Part shown: piece by piece, positions 1 through 10,203 of the stretch
Position numbering within the stretch: the stretch's first letter is position 1
Layout: the number at the start of each line of letters is the position of its first letter
Source: Pelobates cultripes
Lineage: Eukaryota > Chordata > Amphibia > Anura > Pelobatidae
Assembly: GCA_933207985.1 (NCBI GenBank)
Contig: OW240917.1
Location: 103,750,874-103,814,873 of the forward strand
Direction: 5' to 3'
DNA length: 64,000 nt
Translations under genes and position numbers: made by a program
Notes under the pieces: generated by a model
The model's database searches: none
Told to the model about the DNA's origin: nothing
The model's input: the letters and a program-made list of their open reading frames with translations, nothing else

Positions 1-119
1 AACAAAATACTAAAGTTATTAAGCATCTTAACAACCTGTTTCAAAGAAGTCAGAAAATCTGTTATAGAGAATAAAAGGTAATTTGTAAAAGCAGAGATCT
101 TGATCTCTCATCCTGGAAC

Positions 120-2557
120 TTGAAAAGAAGAAGGTTTGAAAGAAGGCTTAATTCCCAGAGGCTTGAGAAAATCCTTGCCTTTGGATGTGATAATGAATTT
201 TTCATGAACAAATGGGATGAAATTATCTTCAATTGCTCTTTGCAATTAATCAAACTAATTATTCAACACGCTAAAGAAATTAAAGAGCAATTAGAGGTAG
301 ATATCAAAAAATTGGATGAGGATTTCCCTTTAGATAGTAATAATAAAGAATATATAGCTAAGAATGAAGAGATGTGCCAAAGTTTAAAAACTTTAGATCA
401 AAAAATCTCCGACACCAAAAATAAGAAATATAGGAGAAATATGCCAATAGACGATATCATCTACGACCCATCCCAAACAATGAATAAGTTTGGAGGTAAA
501 TCTACCTTTTATCCAAGTTATAGTAAAGGATCCCATTTGAAAACCTTCGCTAACTTGGTTCAAAAAGAACTGAGCCAAGTTAACTTGAAGGTAACTAATC
601 AAAAACAAAATATAACAAAGGAAGAACTTACATGCCTAAGAAATCTGGGAAAATGGGACGACCTTATCATAAAGGAGACAGATAAAGGGGGAGGGATTGT
701 GGTCCTGACCTTGGAGGCATATATGAATGAGGCATACAATATCTTAGGAGACACAAATACATACGTAGAGTTAGAAAATAACCCAACAAATACATTTTAT
801 AAAATATTAGAGGTTATTTTACATGCAGCTTTTTTTGAAAATGTAATCGCCCCAAAAAATTATCAATTCTTATTTAATAAATATCCAGTTATTCCTATTT
901 TTTATTTTTTTACCCAAAATACACAAGTCACTCACTTCCCCACCTGGACACCCCATTATAAGCGGAATGAATTCCATAACTTCAGGATTATCAGCTTTCA
1001 TAGACTCACTACTACAAACTTATGCACAACATGCCACATCATATATCAAAGACACCAAAGCTATTCTACAGGAATTAAAAAATATTGAATGGGAAGATCA
1101 TTATAGCTGGGCTACCCTAGACGTCACTTCCATCTACACTATCATTAAACATCAATTAGGCATAGAGGCAGTAGAGCATTACTTATGTGATGATGCCACA
1201 ATCTCAGATTTACTGAGAGATTTAATTTTACAAGCGATCACTATTGAAACACAATTATTTTATGTTTGATGATAAGTTTTTTTTACAAATCACCGGGACA
1301 GCCATGGGGACCAGGTTCGCCCCCAGTTATGCCAAAATCTACATAAGAAGATGGGAGGAATTGACCGTGTGGTCCTGGCATGACTGAGGGAGAGACCTGG
1401 TCCTCTGGCGAAGATTTAAAGATGATATTTTAATAATTTGGCGGGGCACAGAAAATTCTTTCACCAGATTTGTTGATTTTCTTAATCAAAACTCTTACAA
1501 CTTAAAATTTACAGCAGAATGGAACAAAAATGAAATCAATTTTCTGGATGTGACTCTTTCAAACAATGGAACAGACATCACTTCCAAATTATTTTAAAAA
1601 AAAACGGATGGTAACAGCTTTGTCCATAGGCAAAGTTGCCACCATAGCCCTGGCTCAGGGGGATCGCCAAGAGCCAATTTACTAGAGTACGTCGAAATTG
1701 CTCCCAATTAAATGATATTCACACCCAAGCCATGGTTGTAAAGAATAAATTAATCAATAAGGGATATAATAAAAACCACCTAGAGAAGGAATTTAAAAGG
1801 GTCTTGAGAACAAATAGAAGTTGTCTATTAGAGAATAAACCAATGGAAATAAATTAGACAAACAATAGAAGTTACGAAATACGATCATGCGTTTATCACC
1901 AAAAATAACACGGAGCATTTTAAGATAAAAAGGGCATTATCGAAACATTGGTCCATACTATGGGAAGACCACATATTAGGGACATTACTCCCTGACCATC
2001 CACCTGTAATTTTAAAAAAATCTAAAAATCTTAAGAACACTCTAGCACCCAGCTACAGTGTAAAAACAGGCAATAGCCACCGAGAATTATCTGAGCAGGC
2101 AGGCTTTAAAGGATGTCTGAGCTGTAAATCTTGTAATACGTTAGGAAATAAAATGGAATTCAAAAAAGATTTTACTAGCACCGTAAAGGGCAACGAATAC
2201 CAGATAAGGGACCACATTGGATGCCACACGGACCATGTGGTATATATACTCCAGTGTCCGTGTGGCAAACAATATGTGGGCGAAACCAAGAGGAAACTAA
2301 AAATCAGACTCTTGGAACATCAGATTAATATATGGAAAAAGGATATTAAACACACAGTTCCGGTTCATTGCGATAATTGTCCCATGTTTAGCTGGCAGAC
2401 CTTTTTGTGTTTTGGTATTGAACATATAAAACCCCACTGGAGGGGGGGTAATAGGGAGGTAAGGTTAACACAGCGGGAGACCTTCTGGATCCATCAGTTG
2501 GGCACTCTGGAACCCGGAGGTCTCAACGCTGACATAGACATTATCTGTTTTCTTTAA
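120..2557 (+). pseudogene. PLE reverse transcriptase-endonuclease, frameshifted
   Basis: Remnant of the single PLE polyprotein (RT then GIY-YIG endonuclease), which copies element RNA at a nick. The first part (120-1088) has the charged N-terminal region and the family segment KETDKGGGIVVL (near 677-712). After a frameshift, 967-1269 carries LDVTSIYT, an RT palm motif. A further shifted frame near 1294-1330 gives GTAMGTRFAPSYA, and FKDDILIIW near 1415-1441 is the catalytic Asp-Asp box; the residue before DD is Lys where most relatives have Ile or Val. Asn/Phe-rich FTAEWNKNEINFLDV follows near 1510-1550. Stops and shifts occur at about 1088, 1269, 1387 and 1597. The start lies upstream or is lost. 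Class assignment is firm, exact clade is not. Confidence 0.85.
2153..2557 (+). CDS. GIY-YIG endonuclease domain of PLE (intact reading segment)
   Basis: The last 134 codons of the PLE protein are open. HVVYILQCPCG followed by QYVGETKRKLKIRLLEHQ is the GIY-YIG core: the VYI...YVG pair, the Arg of the KIRLLEH helix, and further on RETFWI and GGLN, which place the conserved Glu and Asn. Two Cys in CPCG and an upstream Cys/His cluster (IGCHTDH) are typical of the PLE type. The domain nicks DNA to prime reverse transcription. The first Met is only the first ATG in the open segment; the true protein is a fusion with the upstream RT. Compare the second copy at 54559-54936. Confidence 0.8.
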   Translation: MEFKKDFTSTVKGNEYQIRDHIGCHTDHVVYILQCPCGKQYVGETKRKLKIRLLEHQINIWKKDIKHTVPVHCDNCPMFSWQTFLCFGIEHIKPHWRGGNREVRLTQRETFWIHQLGTLEPGGLNADIDIICFL

Positions 2558-2559
2558 AT

Positions 2560-2819
2560 GTAAATGGGATTACCATACACTATACATTAATATCTATATG
2601 AAATAGTACAATATGATTTTTTTTTTTATTTAAATTGAAACTAATGGGATTCAATTAGAAGTTCTAAAAGAAATATGTCTCTTTTAATTGATACTAGCAA
2701 TTTAAAATCATTCAAACTCATATGCAACACTACATTTAAATAAAATTCAATTAATTGAAAGCCTTAAAAAAGCTCTTTATGTAAGTGATTAATATTCAAG
2801 TGATCACTTGCGCGACGTC
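2560..2819 (+). other. PLE 3' non-coding DNA
   Basis: AT-rich DNA between the endonuclease stop and the GC-rich promoter-like segment. No ORF and no repeat structure beyond short A/T runs. Confidence 0.5.
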
Positions 2820-2880
2820 AATACCGGAAGTGACGTTGCGCAAGTGCCGAAAACCGGAAGTGACATCACGAAAACAAAAA
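2820..2880 (+). promoter_or_regulatory. Paired ETS/CRE-like motifs in PLE terminal region
   Basis: ACCGGAAGTGACG and ACCGGAAGTGACATCACG occur about 29 bases apart. CCGGAAGTG is the core bound by ETS-family factors, and the adjoining TGACG resembles a CRE half site; this composite is common in vertebrate housekeeping promoters. Similar motifs lie upstream of the hammerhead-like motifs at 55362-55446 and 60439-60450. I infer that this is PLE promoter material; no transcription evidence is available. Confidence 0.45.
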
Positions 2881-3046
2881 AACCGGGAAATTTGATCACC
2901 CGCAGCTGCAACAAGTTACTGACGCCTAGTGAAGCACTAATGAAGAGGATGAACCACCAGTATAAAAGAAAGGGCTCGGAGAGGGGGTGTTTATGCTTAC
3001 GTTGATTGTACATTTGTATTTGTTTTTACTGCTGTTACTACTTGAA

Positions 3047-3099
3047 TACCAGGAGGTCCCTGAGGAAGTCCATTTGGATGAAACGCGTAGGACCTGGTA
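3047..3099 (+). ncRNA. Hammerhead ribozyme (type I, minimal stem III), PLE
   Basis: The core CTGAGGA (3060-3066) fits CUGANGA. Stem II is GTCC/GGAT (3068-3071 with 3076-3079; one G-U pair, A3067 unpaired or alternatively paired). GAAA is at 3080-3083. Stem III is the two-pair A-C / G-U with a GC loop (3083-3088), as in minimal PLE hammerheads. Stem I pairs AGGTCC (3054-3059) with GGACCT (3090-3095), then skips three bases and pairs TACC (3047-3050) with GGTA (3096-3099). The predicted cleavage site is after A3089. All conserved core positions I can place are present, so this copy could be active. Confidence 0.75.
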
Positions 3100-3239
3100 C
3101 CATAACAGCTTTTTTATATCTGTTGCGTGACCCGAACCCTAAATTCTCAAAAACAGTGTAAAGATATGATCAATCTATTCTGTTGAACGCCAACTCAGTG
3201 TTGATAGCAAGAAAATTGGTAGGTGTATGGGTAACTTTA

Positions 3240-3638
3240 GCCCCATAGACAGTGTTACTATTTTAGTGGTGTTACTATTTTAGCTGGCTTCCCTACCCAC
3301 CATAAACCCCACCCGGTCTGAATGTATTAGTTCTGGCATAAAAAGTCTGAGGCAATAATTTTCGTGAATTGCTTATGTGTCGGACCGCCAGGCACCCCAA
3401 CTGGATACCTCCATCAAGCTTGCTTTCAAGCTCTCCAATGGGACACGGGTTCGCGACATCACTAGTCACCGCATCTTGATTGGGGTCTCTCTGTCGCTTC
3501 CCACCCTGGAACAGGGTCCTGGGTACAGCTTCAAGTGATTAAGCTCTCCTGCAGAGAGAATAGCTGATCCACCAAAACACTAGCCCAGATTAAGTGAAGG
3601 GTGTAAAGGAACTAGTTTATTATGGCCAAGTTTTCTGC
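3240..3638. other. Unassigned stretch
   Basis: Mixed-composition DNA with no ORF or recognised repeat. It contains some GC-richer phrases (3380-3540) that look like old repeat sequence, but I cannot name it. Confidence 0.3.
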
Positions 3639-3656
3639 TTTTATTATTATTATTAA

Positions 3657-3695
<39 letters not shown>

Positions 3696-3706
3696 GTTAT
3701 TATTTA
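3639..3706. repeat. (ATT)n microsatellite, LINE tail
   Basis: About 20 ATT/AAT units with two interruptions, sitting exactly where the 3' tail of the minus-strand LINE is expected. Confidence 0.85.
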
Positions 3707-4083
3707 TATAGTGTCAACAAATTCTGCAGCGCTTTACAGTGAGTGGACGAACAAACATGTAGTTGTAACCAGACAAGTTGGACACATAGGAACAGAGGGG
3801 TTGAGGGCCTTGCTCAATGAACTTAGATGCTAGAGGGAGTGGGGTAAAGTGACTCAAAAGGTAAGGATAGTATTAGACTAATGACAGTTGCAAGAGAGGA
3901 ATCAGTCGGGAGCTATTACCAGTTTAATTGATAAGTTTTTATGAAGAAGTGGGTTTTTAATGATTTTTTGAAGGAGTGGAGACTGGGTGAGAATCTAACA
4001 GATGAGAGAAGTGAGTTCCACAGGAACGATGCAACCCTCGAGAAGTCTTGAAGGTGAGCATCAGAGGTGGGAGTACAGACAGA
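3639..4083 (-). mobile_element. L2/CR1-group LINE, 3' end
   Basis: Read on the minus strand, the DNA encodes LQDFSRVASFLWNSLL then SFKKSLKTHFFIKTY (within 3916-4083), the C-terminal tail shared by CR1/L2-group LINE polymerases (FxxxxPxLWNSLP...FKxxLKTHLF). It ends in a phrase reading GCGCTGCAGAATTTGTTG and an (AAT)n tail. The copy at 17740-18375 is the same family in the opposite direction. It is 5' truncated, as LINE copies usually are, and cannot be active. Confidence 0.65.
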
Positions 4084-4330
4084 AGATAGACGCAACAGCC
4101 AACTGGAATACCTATTAAGAACTCTTCCTATGATAGTGCCCAAACGTACACTACACGAATTCCAGGAATTATTTATGAAGTTTGTATGGGGAGGCGTAGA
4201 TCCAGAATTTTCTCTTCAAATTTGTTCCACAAATAAAAAGATGGGGGAACATCCCTCACCTATGTATACTTGATTTATAACTCCATAATGCTATCCCATT
4301 TGATTAAATGTAAATTTAAGGTCCCAGAAA
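4084..4330 (+). pseudogene. L1/Tx1-type LINE polymerase fragment
   Basis: Plus-strand frame 4084-4273 gives LEYLLRTLPMIVPKRTL then FQELFMKFVWGG and STNKKMGEHPSP. This is the region after the RT palm in L1/Tx1-clade LINEs (typically YLLQxLPIxxPxxxxxxFxxxxxxFIWxG, then KKxGGLGLPN). The Gly-rich box is damaged. Only about 80 codons remain, cut off by the L2-like LINE on the left. The clade call is tentative. Confidence 0.5.
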
Positions 4331-4529
4331 ATTTTTATGGTTAGGTTATGAAAGACAAGTTTTATTCAACAAGAACCCTTTTTTCTTGCTTTGGGAAGAT
4401 AACTTGGCTATAAAATGACTTAATGTGGAAAATAAAGTCTGAGATTTATCATGGTACCCATCTTGTAAGTTAAACGAAGCCAAAGTCAATAACCAGAAAT
4501 AAATGCTCAGGAATACACTCTCGGACAAC

Positions 4530-6180
4530 CACTAGGGAAACCACGACAGGGCAATGAGCACAAGGGTAGCATTGTTCCTAGCAAACTCGGCCCATGGTAG
4601 TAATTTGGACCAATTATCTTGAGTGCTATTCACAAAACAAAGCAGATATAACTCTAATGATTGGTTAGCCCTCTCAGCCGTGCCATTAGTTTGAGGATGG
4701 TAAGTGGAAGTAAAAGACAATTCAATGCCCAACTGTTTACTGAATGCCCTCCAAAACCGAGACACAAACTTAGAGCCCCTGTCAGATACAATATTGTGAG
4801 GAATGCCATGCAGTCAGACAATCTCACAGATAAAGATAAGAACCAGGTCTTGAGAGGATGGCACTTTTTTAAGTGGAATAAAATTAGCCATTTTGGAGAA
4901 GCGGTCAACCACCATAAGAATGGTGGTATAGCCATTGGAACATGGAAGTTCCACGATGAAATCCATTGACAAGTGGGACCACTGAACACTGAAACTGAAC
5001 ATTAAGTACAGGAAGTGGCTGCAAGAACCCACAAGGAAGCTTATGAGGCACCTTAGAAACAGCACAAACTGAACAAGCCTGCACATATTCCTTCACATTG
5101 TTTTTAAGGGAATCCCACCAAAATGATATCCTGATCGCGGATATGGATTTATTGATCCCAGGTGTCCAGCAGACACATTGTTGTGGAACACCCTCATGAC
5201 ATTCTCTCTTTCACCCAATGGAACAAACAATTTATCCAGTGGTTTATTGCATGGTGCCTGAGACTGAGCCTCCATGATAGCACCAAGCAAGGGGAAAGAC
5301 AGTGAAAGAACAGTAGAAGCGATGATACATTCAGGAGGCACAATAGGGGATATCTCTTGTTCCTGCAAAGACTCAGTATCAAACTGTTTAGACAAGGCAT
5401 CTGCCTTCACGTTCTTGGGACCAGGTCTATAAGTTATAAGGAAGTTAAAGCGAGACAGAAACAAAGACCATCTGGCCTGTCTAGAAGATAGACGTTTAGC
5501 ATCCCCTATATAAGCCAAATTCTTATGGTCCATAATGATCAAAAGGGAATTCTTGGAACCTTCCAAAAGATGTTGCCACTCTTTAAGCACTAGGATAATG
5601 GCCAACAATTCTCTGTTGCCAATGTCATAAATGCGCTCAGCGGCAGCCAGCTTTCTGGAAAAGTAACCACAGGGGTGCAAAGGGGTATCCTGACTCTACC
5701 TTTGAGAAAGAACCGCCCATACCCCAGTTTTGGAGGCATCAACTTCCAATATGAAAGGTTTGCTGGTGTCAGGGTCTCTCAGTATGTCGGCAGAAGCAAA
5801 CCTTTGTTTAAGAAGTTCAAAAGCTTCTCTAGCTTAGACCATACTACTAGCCCCCTACTACTAGCCCCCTTACGTGTCATATTGGTGATGGGGGCTATTA
5901 CAGAAGAAAATCCCTTGATAAATCTTCTGTAATAGTTTGCAAACCCAATAAATCTTTGGATGGCCTTTAGCCCGCTAGTTAAAGGCCACTATATAACAGC
6001 CTCTAATTTCTTAGGGTCCATCTGAAAACCAGAGGCAGAAATGTTATACCCCAAAAACTGTACTTCAGTCTGATCAAACAAGCATTTTTCTAATTTACAA
6101 TAAAGTTTATTTTCTAGTAAAGTCCGCAAGACTTGTTTGACCTGTTTGTGGTGGGTCAGAAAGGTCTGGGGAATAAATAA
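4530..6180 (-). pseudogene. Ty3/gypsy pol remnant: RT end, RNase H, integrase
   Basis: Minus-strand reading from 6180 down gives the last part of RT (QVLRTLLENKLYCKLEKC, then a VQFLGY-type box), RNase H (YFSRKLAAAERIYDIGNREL, then MDHKN and ITYRPGPKNVKADALS), a damaged HHCC linker (CSVCAVSK), and the integrase core (SMDFIVELP with its Asp; then FTSTYHPQTNGTAERAN with the Glu). This is the Ty3/gypsy order. Frames change near 5680, 5095, 4815 and 4770, and both ends are truncated, with no LTRs adjoining. Annotated as dead; I see no uninterrupted domain set. Confidence 0.85.
5093..5680 (-). CDS. RNase H/integrase N-terminal segment of the Ty3/gypsy remnant
   Basis: Longest uninterrupted segment of the pol remnant, 195 codons. 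Residues 1-100 hold the RNase H domain (GNRELLAI, DHKNLAYI, GPKNVKADALS). The rest is the linker towards integrase, with GHLGS marking the HHCC zinc finger entry. The start shown is just the first Met after a disruption. Confidence 0.6.
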   Translation of the reverse strand: MHPCGYFSRKLAAAERIYDIGNRELLAIILVLKEWQHLLEGSKNSLLIIMDHKNLAYIGDAKRLSSRQARWSLFLSRFNFLITYRPGPKNVKADALSKQFDTESLQEQEISPIVPPECIIASTVLSLSFPLLGAIMEAQSQAPCNKPLDKLFVPLGERENVMRVFHNNVSAGHLGSINPYPRSGYHFGGIPLKTM

Positions 6181-6639
6181 TTTTTTGAGCCTACCATAGA
6201 GTTATTAGCATCTTAAGCCATGTGTGTTTGTGAGGGAGAGTGCAACAAGTGGAATTTATCATGATTGAGGTGATTACAAGTTCAAACAATGTCCCAATTT
6301 GCTCAAACATTTAATCAAGTAATAAACAAACAGGTACCCAATATGACAAGATTACATTAAAGAAATGGTACACCATCTTTAAAGACCATGTGACATCGTG
6401 AATTTACTAAGAAATTCATGATGGGATGAACATGGAATTGCAGTACCATCAGTTTCTCCTCTTTTGTGAAAATTCCTACTCACTCATCTTATGAAATGAA
6501 TGATCTCTTCTGGGGCCCTTTCATAATGCCCATAATTTAAATGTTAGCACAGCGATAGGCATTATTTTTCCTGCTATTTTATCTGTCCAAATAACCTTAC
6601 TGAGTTTAGTTCAGTATTGAGTTTCTGCCAAGCTGAACA
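6181..6639. other. Unassigned stretch
   Basis: AT-rich DNA without usable ORFs or repeats that I recognise. Confidence 0.3.
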
Positions 6640-6720
6640 TTGGCACTAATTTCTGCAGACCCCTCCAAAAATGTTTTTGTCAATATGTTTTGGAAGAATC
6701 AAAATGATTTGTCCTACAAA

Positions 6721-6872
6721 TAAATCTCCAAAAAACTGCACTCCAATTTTTATCAAAATCTGATGAAAGTCCTGATACAAGGACTGAAACATTGACTTAA
6801 ATAATTGGACACAATAAAGAATACTGAAACTCACTATGAAGTCTTCTGGAGTGCAGTTCTTTTGGAGATTTA
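6721..6872. repeat. 26 bp inverted repeat around the hammerhead-like motif
   Basis: The left arm 6721-6746 and right arm 6847-6872 are reverse complements apart from one indel. The spacer is 100 bases. The sequence suggests two oppositely oriented ends of one element joined head to head. Confidence 0.7.
6750..6800 (+). ncRNA. Hammerhead-like motif, core intact, stem I poor
   Basis: The core CTGATGA (6760-6766) matches the consensus exactly. Stem II is a perfect AGTCCT/AGGACT hairpin (6768-6773 with 6780-6785), and GAAAC follows (6786-6790). Stem III reads AC-ATTG with no proper GU at the cleavage site. Flanking TCAA/TTGA gives at best a weak stem I. Probably a decayed hammerhead. Confidence 0.5.
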
Positions 6873-6950
6873 TAGTTTGGTTGGAATTTGCACTGAGGAA
6901 GGTACAAGGAACAGGATGGGAAAGTGGGTATCGGACCCATAGTGAACTGG

Positions 6951-8070
6951 TCAACTAAAAATAAAATCAGGAAATTGTGCTAATATGTTACCAAGAGAGA
7001 CATTTGTCAAGCTAATGAATATATTTTAGTATTTTGTTAGTTTCTTTTAATGTGATACAATACAAATATTTTAAATTCCTTGGGAATTGGGTTCTCCTAA
7101 CAAGCCACACATTGCAATTATTATAATTGGATATACATTATGATACATGTTTGGAATGTTAGATTCTTTTTTTTTTTTCAACACAAGGATTAGACTCCTG
7201 CAGTGTGAAAAGGAGTAAGGGCCAGAACTACAATAGCTGTTTATTTATTTTTTTCTCTTTTACCATAGTAGTTAGTGTTTCCCTGCTCATTATGTTCATT
7301 ATAAGATTTGCTGCAGTTCATTCCTGTGGTGACAGGGGTAATTTTGACTCACCTTTGGTGACTAAAAAAAAGATAAATATAGTAAATTATAACCAATATC
7401 AGGAATACTAAATACAATGTTGAATTCTGGGTTAAGTGTATTACAAACATAGCTTGTTATCATTAATAGCAACATACTAAAGGTATTTAAATAAGTAGTG
7501 ATTTATGGATAATTGTAGCAAACTGATACATAAAATAAGAGATGGAATAATATGCAATATATACAGAAATGTAATAAAATTGCCACATGGTTAATCATGT
7601 CATTTATACAATTTTAACACTGCCTGTCAAAAACCCATAAAATGAAAGATAAATGTTGTTAAACAGAAATTGCTACATTTGTGGTTGAGGATAATAACCA
7701 AGTATGTCATACTTAGATATAAGGAAAGTTGGTTCTGGTGTGCAGTCAAGCCTGTAAAAAAAAGAGGGTCCCGCCTAGAGAAAAGAATGTAAATGTAAAG
7801 AATGTTGTGTTAAGGGAGAGGTGGAAGGGATCAATGCAGGTACAGATATGTATAGGCTGAATAAACCCTTTACATTTGTGGTCATAGACAATAGCTGAGT
7901 ATGGCATACAAAGATATGAGGAAAGTTGGTTGTGGTGTGCCTTTAAAAAGAAGGCAAAAATAAATATACAGTTCCCCTAGACATGCAATACTTACTTAGG
8001 CAAGTAAATGCAAAGCGCTAAAATGTGACAGAACAGAAGGGCCAACAATCTGAAGGAAGTGAAATTGTTA
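6951..8070. other. Unassigned AT-rich stretch with a divergent direct repeat
   Basis: No recognised gene. 7674-7765 and 7869-7955 are about 80 percent similar in the same direction (both contain TACATTTGTGGT, then ATGAGGAAAGTTGGT or a close variant, then GGTGTGC), roughly 195 bases apart. This is an old tandem duplication or a two-copy element. Confidence 0.45.
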
Positions 8071-8089
8071 TTAACCCCTTAGCCACCCA

Positions 8090-8152
8090 GGACGGTTCAG
8101 GACCGTCATCGGCATTTTTGCCTTGAGGACCGATGACGGTCCTGAACCGTCC
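8090..8152. repeat. Perfect 23 bp palindrome near the transposon's left end
   Basis: 8090-8112 and 8130-8152 are exact reverse complements around a 17-base loop. More hairpins follow immediately: CTGATCGCCG/CGGCGATCAG (8171-8203), GGGGAGACTG/CAGTCTCCCC (8219-8253) and CCATGTGATCGCT/AGCGATCACATGG (8276-8309). Confidence 0.9.
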
Positions 8153-8389
8153 TAACGGTTTCCGTTACTTACCTGATCGCCGTTGTTCCCCCGGCGGCGA
8201 TCAGCGTTGCTCCGGTTGTGGGGAGACTGCCTGCAGCCCAGACAGTCTCCCCACACTGAATTAGGACCCCTGTGGCCATGTGATCGCTTAACACAGCGAT
8301 CACATGGTCACAATAGGTGTCCATGTGTCTGCCTGCAGGGGGACTGTCTGTGCTGACAGGCAGTCTCCCTGCTAGTGTAAAATCAGAAA

Positions 8390-8970
8390 AAAAAATAAAG
8401 TTAATGTTAATTAAAAAAATAATAATAATTATATATGTGTATATATGATATATAGACATATATTATATCTATATAATATATGTCTATATATCATATATAT
8501 ATAATGCCATACTAAGTGTATTTTTATATTAATATGTACTTATATTAATATAAAAATACACTTATAATTAAATTACACACGTGTGTATATATATATATAT
8601 ATAATAACTATATATATTGTATATATATATTATAAAATATAAATAATAAGTAATTTAAATTAAATACAAATTTTTTTAAATAATAATAAAAAATAAAAAA
8701 AAATTATATCTATATGAAATTTTATTCTAACTGTATTTTAAAATTAATATATATATATATTTATATCAAAATACACTTAGAATGAATTTGTATATATATC
8801 TATGTATATAAAAATAAATAAAAATAATAAGAAATATACATATGTCCATATACAAAATTACATAAATAATTATATAAATATACACGTAGACTTCAGATAT
8901 ATAAATATGCATATATATTTAAATTCTACGTGCGTATTTATGTAATAGTTTTACATAATTCAGTAATTTT
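8390..8970. repeat. A/T simple-sequence block inside the transposon
   Basis: About 580 bases of TA-type and A/T-only sequence, including ACACGTGTGTATATATATAT. The corresponding block in the second copy is 18960-19510. No gene. Confidence 0.8.
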
Positions 8971-9069
8971 ATTGATTGCAATTTAAGGGACCTGCCTGCC
9001 AACCCAGGCCGAAATTCCAGAGAATTGAATTTGCTAGCACTGTATTTTACCCTGTAACGTTCTACGACA

Positions 9070-9332
9070 CCCTAAAACCTGTACATGGGGGGTACTGTTT
9101 TACTCGGGAGACTTCGCTGAACACAAATATTAGTGATTCAAAACAGTAAAACCTATCACAGCGATGATATTGTCAGTGAAAGTTACTTTTTTTGCATTTT
9201 TCACACACAAACAGCACTTTTACTGATGATATAATTGTTGTGATACGTTTTCCAGTTTTTAGACACTAATATTTGTGTTCAGCAAAGTCTCCTGAGTAAA
9301 ACAGTACCCCCCATGTACAGGTTTTATAGTAT
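9070..9332. repeat. Long inverted repeat IR1 in transposon copy 1
   Basis: Arms of about 100 bases (9070-9171 and 9226-9332), about 85 percent complementary, both built around GTACATGGGGGGTACTG, GAACACAAATATTAGTG and the AAAACAGTAAAAC-type end. The same hairpin exists in copy 2 (19627-19892). Confidence 0.8.
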
Positions 9333-9460
9333 TTTTGAAAGTTACAAGGTCAAATATATGGGTCAAATATTTTTACATTGAAAATGGCCAGGTTGGTTAC
9401 GTTGCCTTTGAGAGCGTATGGTAGCCCAGGAATGAGAATTACCCCCATGATGGCATACCA

Positions 9461-9690
9461 TTTGCAAAAGAAGACAACCCAAGGTATTGCAAATGGGGTA
9501 TGTCCAGTCTTTTTTAGTAACCACTTGGTCACAAACACTGGCTAAAATTAGCGTTCAATTTAGTTTTTTTACTTTTTTCACACACAAACAAATATGAATG
9601 CTTACTTTGGCCAGTGTTTTCGACTAAGTGGCTACTAAAAAAAGACTGGACATACCCCATATTGAATACCCTGGGTTGTCTACTTTAAAA
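9461..9690. repeat. Long inverted repeat IR2 in transposon copy 1
   Basis: Arms 9461-9541 and about 9610-9690: GACAACCCAAGGTATTGC and AAGACTGGACATACCCCAT recur as reverse complements. In copy 2 the arms are longer (19906-20073 and 20126-20300). Confidence 0.75.
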
Positions 9691-10203
9691 AAAATATGTA
9701 CATGTGGGGTGTTATTCAGAGATTTATGACAGATAATAGTGTTACAATGTCACTATTGATAAATTTAAAAAATTTATGTTTTGAAACCGCAATATTCTAC
9801 TTGTACCTATAGCCCTATAACATGCAAAAAAAAGCAAAAAAGCATGTAAACACGGGGTATTTTTAAACTCAGGACAAAATTTTGAATCTATTTAGCAGTT
9901 TTTTTAATTCGCTTTTGTAGATGAGTAAAAGATTTTTCAAGTAAAAGTCAAAAAACATGTATTTTTTTTCAATTTTTCATCATATTTTTTTATTTTTTTT
10001 AAATTAAAATACATGAGATTATATAAATAATGGTATGTAAAGAAAGCCCCTTTTGTCCTGAAAAAACAATATATAATTTGTATGGGAACAGTAAATGAGA
10101 GAGCGGAAAATTCCAGCCAAACACAAACACCACAAAAGTGTAAAAATATGCCTGGTCGCAAATGTACAACATCGCAAAAACAGTCCAGTCCTTAAGGGGT
10201 TAA

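Larger units (their letters stand above)
1..3240 (+). mobile_element. Penelope-like retroelement, copy 1 (left end outside window)
   Basis: A plus-strand PLE runs in from the left edge. In order it holds reverse-transcriptase remains, a GIY-YIG endonuclease, about 260 bases of AT-rich 3' non-coding DNA, a GC-rich stretch with two CCGGAAGTGAC motifs, and a hammerhead-type motif, followed by a short tail. RT plus GIY-YIG in one reading direction is diagnostic of Penelope-like elements, and hammerhead motifs are known from this class. The right border is a guess: nothing diagnostic follows about 3240 and I found no target duplication. The copy is dead, with several frameshifts and stops. Confidence 0.85.
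6640..6950 (+). mobile_element. PLE non-coding fragment framed by an inverted repeat
   Basis: A hammerhead-type motif (6760-6795) lies between the arms of an almost perfect inverted repeat: 6721-6746 and 6847-6872 (26 bases each, one gap). No PLE protein is left. Assigned to PLE only through the hammerhead motif, so family membership is inferred. Confidence 0.5.
8071..10203. mobile_element. 2.1 kb TTAA-flanked non-autonomous DNA transposon, copy 1
   Basis: It begins TTAACCCCTTAGCCAC and ends AGTCCTTAAGGGGTTAA, giving a short terminal inverted repeat inside TTAA, the target duplicated by piggyBac and Kolobok transposons. No transposase ORF is present. The interior is GC-rich hairpins on the left (8090-8345), 560 bases of A/T repeats, then two long inverted repeats (9070-9332, 9461-9690). 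A second copy with the same plan lies at 18664-20733. Superfamily cannot be decided between piggyBac and Kolobok from the ends alone. Confidence 0.75.

Noticed and set aside
4661..4969. 102-codon plus-strand ORF
   Set aside because: Antisense shadow of the Ty3/gypsy integrase on the minus strand.
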